NCBI RefSeq assembly: GCF_024679095.1
Contig: NC_066520.1
Span: forward strand, 8,037,909 to 8,101,908
Source of the DNA: Eriocheir sinensis
Taxonomy: Eukaryota > Arthropoda > Malacostraca > Decapoda > Varunidae
Direction of reading: 5' to 3'
Length of the DNA: 64,000 bases
Shown: positions 34,813 to 57,090 of the stretch, piece by piece
How the letters are laid out: the number at the start of each line of letters is the position of its first letter
Position numbering within the stretch: the stretch's first letter is position 1
Notes under the pieces: model-generated
What the model was told of the DNA's origin: nothing
What the model saw: the letters and a program-made list of their open reading frames with translations, nothing else
Database searches by the model: none
Position numbers and translations under genes: made by a program

Positions 34813-34950
34813 TGGTATCAATAATTAAAAAAAAAAAACGTATATTTGTATAAAAAAATATGTACAAAACACAAATAGAATAATGTAAAATCGTATCAAA
34901 ATAAATACACAGAATATTAATAAAATAATGTAAATTTGTATGAAAATAAA
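34203..34950 (-). repeat. Long inverted repeat, right arm
   Basis: Reverse-complement partner of 30205-30955. The homopolymer at the switch is A12 here and T14 in the other arm; few other differences were seen on reading the arms against each other. Confidence 0.87.
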
Positions 34951-35656
34951 GAAGCAAAATACCCATAAAATAACGCATTTTTTTAATAAAAATATATATA
35001 CCAAAATACACATAAAAAAATTAAATTTGTATTAAAATAAATATACAAAAAACACATACAATAAGGTAAATTTGTATTGAAATAGATATGCACAATACAT
35101 ATAGAAGAATGTAAATTTGTTTGAAAATATATATACGAATACACATAAAATAACGTAGATTTCTATAAAAATATATATACAAAATACACATAAAATGAAG
35201 TAAATACGTATAAAAAAATGTATACAAAATACACATAAAATAATGTAAATTCGTATCAAAATAAATAAACAAAATACCAATAAAAGAATGTGTATTTGTA
35301 TGAATATAAATATACAAAACACACATAAAATAACGTAAATTTATATAAAACTATATACAAAAATACACAGAAGTAATTAAATTTGTATGAAAATATATAC
35401 AAAATACACACGATATAAGCTAAATTTGAATTGAAATATATATACAAAATACATGAAATAAAGTAAATTTGTATCAAAATATTTATACAAATACACATAT
35501 AATAACGTAAATTTGTATGAAAATACATAAACAAAATAGACATTAAATAATGTAAATACGTATAAAAAAAATATGTACAAAATACACATATAATCATGTA
35601 ATTCGTATCAAAATAGATAAACAAAATACCAATAAAATAATATAAATTTGTATGAG
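34813..35656 (-). repeat. Satellite block, - orientation
   Basis: A-rich monomers in standard order, ending at TATGAGTAAACGTGTATG, the reverse complement form of the eight-copy switch junction. Confidence 0.86.
34827..34838. repeat. A12 homopolymer at an orientation switch
   Basis: Twelve A between ATCAATAATT and CGTATATTTG, the mirror of 30328-30341. Confidence 0.95.
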
Positions 35657-36713
35657 TAAACGTGTATGTTCCATATATTTTCAATACAAATTTACCTTAT
35701 TATATACGCATTTTGTATATTACTTTTAATATATGTGTATTTGAATATATATTTTGATACAAATTTACATTATTTTTTGTATTTTATATATTTATTTCAA
35801 TTCAAATTTAGCTTATTTTATGTGTCTTTTGTATATCTATTTTCATACAAATTTAATTATTTTTGTTTATTTTTCTATATAGTTTTATACAATTTTACGT
35901 TATTTAATGTGTATTTTGTACAATTATATTTATACAAGTAAACATTCTTTTATTGGCATTTAGTTTATTTATTTTGATACGAATTTACATTATTTTATGT
36001 GTATTTTGTATACATTTTCTTATACGTATTTACTTCATTTTATGTGTATTTTGTATATATATTTTTATAGAAATCTACGTTATTTTATGTGTATTCGTAT
36101 ATATATTATGAAACAAATTTACATTGTTTTATGTGTATTTTGCATATCTATTTCAATACAAATTTACCTTATTGTATGTGCATTTTGTATATTTATTGTA
36201 ATACAAATTTAAATATTTTATGTGTATTTTAGTATATATATTTTCATAAAAAAATTTTTTTTTATGGTATTTTTTGCATTTATTTTGATACAAATTTACA
36301 TTATTTTATTAATATTCTGTGTATTTATTTTGATACTATTTTACATTATTCTATTTGTGTTTTGTATATATTTTTTATACATATTTACACTATTTAATGT
36401 GTATTTTCTATATATATTTCATACAAATTTACGTTATTTTAAGTGTATTTGTTTATATATTTTCATTCAAATTTACATTATCTTATGTGTATTTTGTATA
36501 TGTATTTCAATAGAAATTTAACTAGTTTTATGTGTATTTTGTATATTAATTTTAATACAAATTTAATTATTCTATGTGTATTTTTGTATATGTATTTAAA
36601 AAAAATGCTTTATCTTATGGGTATTTTGCATCTTTATTTTCATACAAATTTAAATTATTTTATTGATATTCTGTGTACTTATTTTGATACGATTTTACAT
36701 TATTCTATGTATA
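35657..36713 (+). repeat. Satellite block, + orientation
   Basis: A higher-order unit with a shortened start, closely related to 50690-51480 (shared ATTGGCATTTAGTTTATT). It ends in CTATGTATAACAAAAATAAA. Confidence 0.85.
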
Positions 36714-36964
36714 ACAAAAATAAACACAGAATACACAAAAATAGATATGCAAAATACATAATATAAACAATGTAAATTTGTTTCAAAATATATATACGAA
36801 TACACGTGAAATAAGGTAGATTTCTATAAAAATATATATACAAAATACACATAAATTTAAGTAAATATGTATAAAAGAATGTATACAAAATACATATAAA
36901 ATAATGTAAATTCGTATCAAAATAAATAAACAAAATACCAATAAAAGATTGTGTATTTGTAATA

Positions 36965-37059
<95 letters not shown>

Positions 37060-38238
37060 AAATACACATTAAAAAATATAAATTTGTTTAAAACTATACA
37101 AAATACACATGAAAAAGACGTATAAAAATATATATTCAAAATACACATTAAATAATGTAAATTCGCGTCAAAATAAATAAACAAAATATCAATAAAGGAA
37201 TGTGTATTTGTATGAAAATAGATATACAAAATACACATAAAATAACCTAGATTTGTATCAAACTATATACAAAAAAACATTTTAAATTTGTATGAAAATA
37301 AATATACAAAATACACATAAAATTAGGTAAATTTGTATTGAAATACATACACAAAATACACATAAAATAATGTAAATTTGAATGAAAATACATTATCAAA
37401 TACAATTAAAATAACGTAAATTTGTATAAAAATAATATGTACAAAACACAAATAGAATAATGTAAAATCGTATCAAAATAAATACACGGAATATTAATAA
37501 AATAATGTAAATTTGTATGAAAATAAAGAAGCAAAATACCCGTAAAATAACGTATTTTTTTTATTTATAAAAATATATATACCAAAATACACATCAAAAA
37601 ATTAAATTTTTATTAAAATAAATATACAAAAAACACATACAATAAGGTAAATTTGTATTGAAATAGATATGCAAAATACATATAAAACAATGTAAATTTG
37701 TTTTAAAATATATATACGAATACACATAAGATAACGTAGATTTCTATAAAAGTATATATATAAAATACACATAAAATGAAGTAAATACGTATAAAAAAAT
37801 GTATACAAAATACACATAAAATAATGTATTTTCGTATCAAAATAAATAAACAAAATACCAATAAAAGAATGTGTATTTGTATAAATATAAATATACAAGA
37901 TACACATAAAATAACGTAAATTTATATAAAACTATATACAAAAATACACAGAAGTAATTAAATTTTTATGAAAATATATACAAAATACACACAAAATAAG
38001 CTAAATTTGAATTGAAATATATATACAAAATACATGAAATAAAGTAAATTTGTATCAAAATATTTATACAAATACACATATATGAACGTAAATTTGTATG
38101 AAAATATATAAACAAAATACACATTAAATAATGTAAATACGTATAAAAAAAATATGTACAAAAAACACATATAATCATGTAATTCGTATCAAAATAAATA
38201 AACAAAATACCAATAAATAATATAAATTTGTATGAGTA
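36714..38238 (-). repeat. Satellite block, - orientation, with (TA)n
   Basis: Begins like 6019 after the same switch, carries a (TA)n at 36971, and from 37752 is the start of tandem copy A. Confidence 0.86.
36971..37057. repeat. (TA)n microsatellite, 87 bp
   Basis: Pure AT between GTATTTGTAATAATATAA and CAAAATACACATT. The related unexpanded copy at 6255-6300 has TATAAATATATATATAC. Confidence 0.97.
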
Positions 38239-40691
<2,453 letters not shown>

Positions 40692-41193
40692 TACGAAATA
40701 ATAAAAATATATATACAAAATACACATAAAATGAAGTAAATACGTATAAAAAAATGTATACAAAATACACATAAAATAATGTATTTTCGTATCAAAATAA
40801 ATAAACAAAATACCAATAAAAGAATGTGTATTTGTATAAATATAAATATACAAGATACACATAAAATAACGTAAATTTATATAAAACTATATACAAAAAT
40901 ACACAGAAGTAATTAAATTTTTATGAAAATATATACAAAATACACACAAAATAAGCTAAATTTGAATTGAAATATATATACAAAATACATGAAATAAAGT
41001 AAATTTGTATCAAAATATTTATACAAATACACATATATGAACGTAAATTTGTATGAAAATATATAAACAAAATACACATTAAATAATGTAAATACGTATA
41101 AAAAAAATATGTACAAAAAACACATATAATCATGTAATTCGTATCAAAATAAATAAACAAAATACCAATAAATAATATAAATTTGTATGAGTA
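40692..41193 (-). repeat. Satellite block, - orientation
   Basis: A-rich start of copy B, identical in order to 37752-38238. Confidence 0.88.
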
Positions 41194-43621
<2,428 letters not shown>

Positions 43622-44046
43622 TACGAAATAATAAAAATATATATACAAAATACACATAAAATGAAGTAAATACGTATAAAAAAATGTATACAAAATACAC
43701 ATAAAATAATGTAAATTCGTATCAAAATAAATATACAAAATACCAATAAAAGAATGTGTATTTGTATAATTATAAATATACAAAGTACACATAAAATAAC
43801 GTAAATTTATATAAAACTATATACAAAAATACACAGAAGTATTTTAATTTGTATGAAAATAGATATACAAAATAAGGTAAACTCGTTTCAAGTTCAATAA
43901 ACAAAATTCAGATAAAAGAACGGATATTTGTAGAAAAAATAAATATACAAAATACACATTAAATAACTAAAATTTTTATGAAAATATATAAAAAAATAAA
44001 CAAAAATAATTTAAATTTGTATGAAAATAAATATACAAAATACACA
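43622..44046 (-). repeat. Satellite block, - orientation
   Basis: Starts with the same GAAATAATAAAAATATA junction as 40692. It contains the unusual TTCAATAAACAAAATTCAG monomer also at 6905 and 46110. Confidence 0.87.
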
Positions 44047-45842
<1,796 letters not shown>

Positions 45843-45857
45843 TAATAAAAATATATA

Positions 45858-47650
<1,793 letters not shown>

Positions 47651-50091
47651 GAATTTACATTATTTTAGGTGCATTTGATATGTGTATTTTTTTACTTATT
47701 TATATCATTTTATTTGTGTTTTGAATATATATTTTCATAGAAATTTACTCTATTTTATGGGTATTCGTATATATATTTTTATACAAATTTACATTATTTA
47801 TGTTTATTTTGCATATCTATTTCAATACAAATTTACCATATTGTATGTGTATTTTGTATATTTATTTTAATACAAATTTAATTATTTTATGTGTATTTTT
47901 GTAAAAATATGCGTTATTATTTGGGTATTTTGCATCTTTATTTTTATACAAATTTACATTATTTTATTGATATTCTGTTTATTTATTTTGATACGATTTT
48001 ACATTATTCTATGTGAATTTTGTATATATATTTTTATACACATTTACATTATTTAATGTATATTTTGTATATATATTTTATATAAATTTACGCTATTTAA
48101 TGTGTATTTCTTTATATATTTTCATACAAATTTACAATATTTTATGTGTAATTTGTATATGTATTTCAATTCAGATTTGCCTAATTTTATGTGTATTTTG
48201 CATATCTATTTTCAAACAAATTTAAATTATTTTTATGTATTTTTTATATATTTTTATACATATTTTAGTTATTTTATTTATATTTTGTATTTATATTTTC
48301 CTATATATATATACATTCTTTTAGTGGAATTTTGTTCATTTATTTTCATAAGAATTTACATAATTTTATGTGTATTTTGTATATTTATTTTTCTACGTAT
48401 TTACATTATTTTATGTGTATTTTTTATATATATTTTCATAAAAATTTACGTTATTTTATTGTGTGTATTCGTATATGATTTGATACAAATTTACATTTTA
48501 TGTTTATTTTGCATATCTATTTCAATCTAGATTTACCTTATTGTATGTGTATTTTGTATATTTATTTTAATACAAATTTAATTATTTTATGTGTACTTTG
48601 TATACATTTTCTTATACGTATTTACTTCATTTAATGTGTATTTTGTATATATATTTTTATAGTAATCTACGTTATTTAATGTGTATTGGTATATATATTT
48701 TGAATCAATTTTACAATGTTTTATATGTATTTAGCATATCTATTTCAATATAAATCTACCTTATTGTATGTGCATTTTGTATATTTATTGTAATACAAAT
48801 TTAAAAAGTTTATTATTTTGGTATATATATTTTTATAAAAAGAGTTTTATATAAATTTTAAAAAATTTATGTGTATTTTGTATATCTATTTTCATACAAA
48901 TACACATTTTTTATTGATATTTTGCTTATTTATTATGACGCGAATTCACATTATTTAATGTGTATTGTGTATATATATTTTTATACGTATTTACGTCATT
49001 TCATGTGTATTTTGTATATATATTTCTATAGAAATATATGTTATTTTATGTGTATTCGTATATATATTTTGAAACAAATATACATTGTTTTATGTGCATT
49101 TTGCATATTTTTTCAATATAAATTTACCTTATTGTACGTGCATTTTGTATATTAATTTTAATACAAATTTAATTATTCTATGTGTATTTTTGTATATGTA
49201 TTTTCATAAAAAAATGCTTTATTTTATGGGTATTTTGCATCTTTATTTTCATACAAATTAACATTATTTTATTGATATTCTGTGTATTTATTTTGATACG
49301 ATTTTACATTATTCTATGTATATTTTGTAAATATATTTCATACAAATGAACGTTATTTTATGTGAATTTGTTTTCATTTCATACAAATTTACATTATTTT
49401 ATATGTATTTTGTACATGTATTTAAATGCAAATTTAACTAATTATATGTGTATTATGTATATCTATTTTCATACAAATTGAAATTAATTTTGTGTATTTT
49501 AGTATATATTTTTATTCAAATTTTCGTAATTTTAAGTGAATTTTGTATATTTATTTTCCTACATATATTCGTTCTTTTATCGGAATTTTGTTTATTTATT
49601 TTGATACGAGTTTTCATTATTTTAGGTGTATTTGATATATAAATTTTATACTTATTTACATAATTTTATATGTATTTTGAATATATATTTTCATAGAAAT
49701 TTACTCTATTATATGTGTATTCGTATATATATTTTGATACAAATTTACATTATTTATGTGTATTTCGCATATCTATTTCAATACAAATTTTCTTTATTGT
49801 ATGTGCCTTTTGTATCTTTATTTTGATGTAAATTTAATTATTTTATGTGTATTTTTGTATATATATTTTTAAACAAATATGCGTTATTAAACTGGTATTT
49901 TGCATCTTTATTTTCATACAAATTTACATTATTTTATTGATTGTCTGTTTATTTATTTTGATATGATTTTACGTTATTCTGTGTATTTTGTATATATATT
50001 TTTAGACATATTTACATTATTTAATGTATATTTTGTACATATATTTTATGGAAATTTACGTTATCTTATGTGTATTTGTTTAGATATTTTC

Positions 50092-50126
50092 ATACAAATT
50101 TACATTATTTTATGTGTATTTTGTAT
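50092..50126 (+). repeat. Representative monomer dyad (imperfect hairpin)
   Basis: Left arm ATACAAATTTACAT (50092-50105), loop TATTTT (50106-50111), right arm ATGTGTATTTTGTAT (50112-50126). The reverse complement of the right arm is ATACAAAATACACAT, which matches the left arm apart from one extra base and two or three changes. The same dyad is present at 61449-61483 and, with changes, in most monomers. Confidence 0.85.
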
Positions 50127-52398
50127 ATGTATTTCAATAAAAATTTGCCTAATTTCATTTGTATTTTGCATATCTATTTTCAAACAATTTAAATTATTTT
50201 GTATATATATTTTCCTACACATATACATTCTTTTAGAATAAATTTTGTTTATTTATTTTGATACGACTTTACATTATTTTATGTGTATTTTGTATATATA
50301 TATTTTTCTATGTATTTACATTATTTTATGTGTATTTTGTATATATATTTTCATAAAAATTTACGTAGTTTTATTGTGTGTATTCGTATATATTTTGATA
50401 AAAATTTTCATTATTTTATGTGTTTTTTGCATATCTATTTCAATAAAAATCTACCTTATTGTATGTGTATTTTGTATATTTATTTTAATACAAATTTAAT
50501 TATTTTATGTGTATTTTTGTATATATTATTTTTTAAATATAAGATATTTTATGGGTATTTTGCATCTTTCATTTTATAAATTTTTACATTACGTACATAT
50601 CTTTTATACGTATTTACATTATTTAATGTGTATTTTGTTTATATATTTTATACAAATTTACGTTATTATATGTGTATTTGAATATATATTTTGATACAAA
50701 TTTACATTATTTTATGTATTTTCTATATTTATTTCAATTCAGATTTAGCTTATTTTATGTCTTTTGTATATCTATTTTCATACAAATTTAATTATTTTTG
50801 TTTATTTTTGTATATAGTTTTATACAATTTTACGTTATTTTATGTGTATTTTGTATATTTATATTTATACAAGTAAACATTCTTTTATTGGCATTTAGTT
50901 TATTTATTTTGATACGAATTTACATTATTTTATGTGTATTTTGTATACATTTTCTTATACGTATTTACTTCATTTTATGTGTATTTTGTATATATATTTT
51001 ATAGAAATCTACGTTATTTTATGTGTATTCGTATGTGTATTTTGAAACAAATTTACATTGTTTTATATGTATTTTGCATATCTATTTCAATACAAATTTA
51101 CCTTATTGTATTTGCATTTTGTATATTTATTGTAATACAAATTTAAATATTTTATGTTCATTTTGATATATATATTTTCAGAAAAAATGCGTTGTTTTAT
51201 GGGTATTTTGCATCTTTATTTTCATACAAATTTACATTATTTCATTAATATTCTGTGTATTTATTTTGATACTATTTTACATTATTCTATTTGTCTTTTG
51301 TATATATTTTTTTTATACATATTTACATTATTTAATGTGTATTTTCTATATATATTTCATAAAAATTTTCGTTCTTTTAAGTGTATTTGTTTATATATTT
51401 TTATTCAAATTTACATTATTTTCTGTGTATTATGCATATGTATTTCAATAGAAATTTACCTAATTTCATGTGTATTTTGTATATATATTTTATACAAACT
51501 TAAATTATTTTTTGTGTATTTTTGTATAGAGTTTTATTCAAATTTACAATATTTTATGTGTATTTTGTATATCTATTTTCATACAAATACACATTTTTTT
51601 ATTGATATTTTGTTTATTTATTTTGATGCGAATTTACATTATTTAATGTGTATTGTGTATATATATTTTTATACGTATTTACGTCATTTCATGTGTATTT
51701 TGTATATATATTACTATAGAAATATAGGTTATTTTATGTGTATTCGTATATATATTTTGAAACAAATATACATTGTTTTATGTGCATTTTGCATATTTTT
51801 TCAATACAAATTTACCTTATTGTACGTGCATTTTGTATATTAATTTTAATACAAATTTAGCGATTCTATGTGTATTTTTGTATATATATTTTTATAAAAA
51901 TATGCTTTATTTTATGGGTGTTTTGCATCTTTATTTTCATACAAAATTACATTATTTTATTGATATTCTGTGTATTTATTTTGATACGATGTTACATTAT
52001 TCTTTGTATATTTTGTATATCTATTTTATACCAATGTACGTTATTTTATGTGAATTTATTTTCATTTCATACAAATTTACATTATTTTATGTGAATTTTG
52101 TACATGTATTTAAATACAAATTTAACTAATTATATATGTATTTTGTATATCTATTTTCATACAAATTGAAATTAATTTTGTGTATTTTTGTATATATTTT
52201 TATTCAAATTTTCGTAATTTTATGGGTATTTTGTATATTTATTTTCGTACAAATATACGTTCTTTTATCGGAATTTTATTTATTTATTTTGAAACGATTT
52301 TTTTTTTTTAGGTGTATATGATATATATATTTTTATACTTATTTACATAATTTTATATGTATTTTGAATATATATTTTCATAGAAATATACTCTATTT

Positions 52399-55300
52399 GT
52401 ATATGTATAGAAAATACACATGAAATAATCTAAATTCGTATGGAAATAAAAGAACAAAATACCGATAAAATAATGTAATTTTGAATGAAAATATATATAG
52501 AAAATACACATAAAATAACGTAAATACAAATAAATATATACACATAAAATGATTTGAATTTGAATGAAAATAGATATAAAAATAAACTTAAAATAAGGCA
52601 AATTTATAATGAAATATATATACAAAATACACATAAAATAATATAGATTTGTTTCAAAATATATATACGAATACACATAAAATAACGTAGATTTCTATAG
52701 AAATATATATACAAAATACACATGAAATGTTGTAAATACGTATAAAAATAAATATACAAAATACACATTAAATAATGTAAATTCGTGTCAAAATAAATAA
52801 CTAAAATATCAATAAAAGAATGTGTATTTGTATGAAAATACATATACAAAATACACATAAAATAACGTAAATTTGTATAAAACAATATATAAAAATACAC
52901 AAAAATAACTTAAATTTGTATGAAAATAAATATACAAAATACACTTAAAATTTGGTAAATTTGTAAAGAAATACATATACAAAATACACATAAAATAATG
53001 TAAATTTGAATGAAAATATATAAACAAATACACTTAAATTAACATAAATTTTTATAAAATATATATAAAAAATACTCATTAAATAATGTAAATATGTATA
53101 AAAAATATATATACAAAACACAAATAGAATAATGTAAAATCGTATTAAAATAAATACACAGAATGTAAATAAAATAATGTAAATTTGTATGAAAATAAAG
53201 ATGCAAAATACCCATAAAATAACGCATTTTTTATAAATATACAAAATACATATGAAAGGATGTAAATACGTATAAAAATATATATACAAAATTCACATTA
53301 AATAATGTAAATTCGCGTCAAAATAAATAAACAAAATGTCAATAAAAGAATGTGTATTTGTATGAAAATAAATATACAAAATACATATAAGATAACATAA
53401 ATTTGTATAAAACTATATAGAAAAATACACAAAAATAATTTAAATTTGTATGAAAATAAATATACAAAATACACATAAAATTACGTAAATTTGTATTGAA
53501 ATACATACACAAAATACACATAAAATACTTTAAATTTGAAAATACATAAACAAATACACTTAAAATAACGTAAATTTGTATAAAAAAATATATACAAAAC
53601 AAATAGAATAATGTAAAATCGTATCAAAATAAATACACAGAATATTAATAAAATAATGTAAATTTGTATGAAAATAAAGAAACAAAATACCCATAAAATA
53701 ACGCATTTTTTTTAATATATATACAAAAATAAACATAAAAAAATTATTTGTATTAAAATAAATATACAAAATACACATACAATAAGGTAAATCTGTATTG
53801 AAATAGATATGCAAAATACATATAAAACAATGTAAATTTGTTTCAAAATATATATACGAATACACATAAAATAACGTAGATTTGTATAAAAAGATATATA
53901 CAAAATACACGTAAAATGAAGTAAATACGTTTAAAAAAAATGTATACAAAATACACATAAAATAATGTAAATTCGTATCAAAATAAATAAACAAAATACC
54001 AATAAAAGAATGTGTATTTGTATAAATATAAATATACAAAATACACATAAAATAACGTAAATTTGTATAAAACAATATACAAAAATACACAGAAGTAATT
54101 AAATTCGTATGAAAATAGATATACAAAATACAGATAAAATAAGCTAAATTTGAATTGAAATGTATATACAAAATACATAAAATAATGTAAATTTGTATCA
54201 AAATATTTATAAAAATACATATAATAACGTAAATTTGTTTAAAAATATATAAACAAAATACACATTAAGTAATGTAAATACGTATAAAAAATATGTACAA
54301 AATATACATATAATCATGTAACTCGTATCAAATTAAATAAACAAAAGAGCAATAAAATAATGTAAATTTGTATGAGAAAACATATACAAATACATATAAA
54401 ATAAATTAACTTTGGGTAAAAATATATATACAAAACACACATTAAATAATGTAAATGCGTACATAAAATAACCTAAATTTGTATAAAACTATATACAAAA
54501 ATACACAAAAATAATTTAAACTTGTATGAAAATAAATATACAAAATACACATAAAATTAGGTTAATTTCTATTGAAATACATATACAAAATACACATAAA
54601 ATAATGTAAATTTGAAAGAAAATATATAAACAAATACACATATAATAACGTAAATTTGTATGAAATATATATACAAAATACACATTAAATAATGTAAATA
54701 TGTATAAAAAAAATATATACAAAACACGAATTGAATAATGTTAAATCGTATCAAAATATATACACAGAATATTAATAAAATAATGTAAATTTGTATGAAA
54801 ATTAAGAAGCAAAATACCTATAAAATAACGCATTTTTTATAAAATTATTGATACCAAAATACACATAAAATATTTGAATTTGTATCAAAATAAATATACA
54901 AAATGCACATACAATAAGGTAAATTTGTATTGAAATAGATATGCAAAATACATATAAAATAATGTAAATTTGTTTCAAAATATATATGCGAATATACATA
55001 AAATAACGTAGATTTCTATAAAAATACATATACAAAATACACATAAAATTAAGTAAATACGTATAAAAAATTGTATACAAAATACACATAAAATAATGTA
55101 AATTCGTATAAATATAAATAAACAATATAGCAATAAAAGAATGTGTATTTGTATAAATATAAATATACAAAATGCACATAAAATAACGTAAATTTATATA
55201 AAACTATATACATAAAATAACGCAAAATTCTATAAAAATATATGTACAAAAATGAACATAAAATAAATTTGCATAAAAATATATATACAAAACACACATT

Positions 55301-56998
55301 AGATAATGTAAATGAGTATAAAAATATGTATACAAAATACCTATGAAATAATCTTAATTCGTATCGAATTAAATTAAGAAAATACCAATATAATAATGTA
55401 ATTTTGGATGAAAATATATATACAAAATACGCATAAAATAACCTAAATACAAATACAAATATACACATAAAATAATTAAAAATTGAATGAAATAAATATA
55501 CAAAATAAACATAAAATAATGTAAATTTGTAAAGAAATATATGAAAAAATACACATAAAATGATATAAATTTGTATGAAAATATATATACAAATACACAT
55601 TAAATAACATGAATTTGTATAAAATTTGTATCAAAATATATACGAATACACACAATAAAATAACGTAATTTTTTATGAAAATGTATATACAAAATACACA
55701 TAAAATAATGTAAATTTGTATAAAAATATATAAACAAATACACATAAAATAATGTAAATTTGGATAAAAAATATATACAAAATAAATCTTAAATAATGTA
55801 AATATGTATAAAAAATATATACAAAATACACATAAAATAATGTTAAATCGTATCAAAATAAATAAAGAGAATATCAATAAAATAATGTAAATTTGTATGA
55901 AAATAAAGCTGCAAAATATCCATATAATGACGCATATTTGCATAAAAATATATATACAAAAATACATATAAAATAATTAAATTTGTATTAAAATAAATAT
56001 ACAAAATATATATACGAATACTCATAAAATAGAGTAAATTTCTATGAAAATATACATACAAAATAGATATACAAAATACACATATAACTAGTTAAATTTG
56101 TATTTAAATACATGTACAAAAAACACATAAAATAATGTAGATTTGTATGAAATGAAAACAAATACATTTTATATAAAATATATATACAAAATACACATAG
56201 AATAATGTAAAATCATACCAAATAAATACACAGTATATCAATAAAATAATGTAAATTTGTATGAAAATAAAGATTCAAAATACCCATAAAATAAAGCATA
56301 TTTTTATAAAAATACATACACAAAAATACACATAGATTAATCAAATTTGTATTAAAATTAATATACAAAATGCACATACAATAATGTAAATTTGTATTGA
56401 AAAAATATGCAAAATACACATAAAACAATGTAAATTTGTTTCAAAATACATATACGAATACACATAAAATAACGTAGATTTCTATAGAAATATATATAAA
56501 AAATACACTTGAAATAATGTAAATACGTATAAAATATATATACAAAATACACATTAAATAATGTTAATTAGTGTCAAAATAAAAAAAAAATATCATGAAA
56601 AGAATGTGTATTTGTATGAAAATAGATATACAAAATACATATAAAATAACCTAAATTTGTATAAAACTATATACAAAAATAAACAAAAATAATTTAAACT
56701 TGTATGAAAATAAATATACAAAAAACATAAAATTAGGTAAATTTGTATTAAAATACATATACAAAATACACATAAAATAATGTAAATTTGAATGAAAATA
56801 TATAAACATATAGACTTAAAATAACGTTGATTTGTATCAAATATATATACAAAAAACACATTAAATAATGTAAATATGTATAAGAAAATATATACAAAAC
56901 ACAAATAAAATAATGTAATATCGTATCAAAATAAATACAGAAAATATTAATAAAATAATGTAAATTTGTATGAAAATTAAGATTCAAAATACCCATGT
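52399..56998 (-). repeat. Satellite block, - orientation
   Basis: GAATGTG landmarks at 52818, 53348, 54008 and 55139 (530, 660 and 1131 bp apart), a mix of complete, shortened and extended units. Confidence 0.86.
54800..56995 (-). repeat. Segmental duplication, three-member set, copy 3
   Basis: Starts with AAAATTAAGAAGCAAAATACC and AAATTATTGATACC as in copy 1 (13610). It has CCTATGAAATAATC at about 55340 and AATAGAGTAAATTTC at 56026, then stops at the switch at 56999. Confidence 0.77.
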
Positions 56999-57090
56999 CA
57001 TGTGTATTCGTATATATATTTTGAAACAAATTTACATTGTTTATAAGTATTTTGCATATCTATTTTTGTGTATTCTATATTTATTTTTGT
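56999..57090 (+). repeat. Short + oriented island (92 bp)
   Basis: Two monomers (GTGTATTCGTATATATATT; ACATTGTTTATAAG) between A-rich blocks. Its right edge, TATTTTTGTTATACATCG, is the reverse complement of the switch at 6018 and 36713. Confidence 0.86.

Noticed and set aside
51154..51843. 229-codon open frame on + (and similar frames such as 19350-20033 on - and 39462-40130 on +)
   Set aside because: Translations repeat every 15 residues ([15 protein letters not shown] type), overlapping frames are open as well, composition does not change at the ends, and strand follows repeat orientation. These are open by virtue of the satellite.
53560..54201. Possible multi-pass membrane protein (Phe/Ile/Tyr-rich 213-codon frame on -)
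   Set aside because: Apparent hydrophobic segments come from TTT, TAT and ATT codons of any T-rich DNA. No charged loops, no conserved motif, and neighbouring frames look the same.
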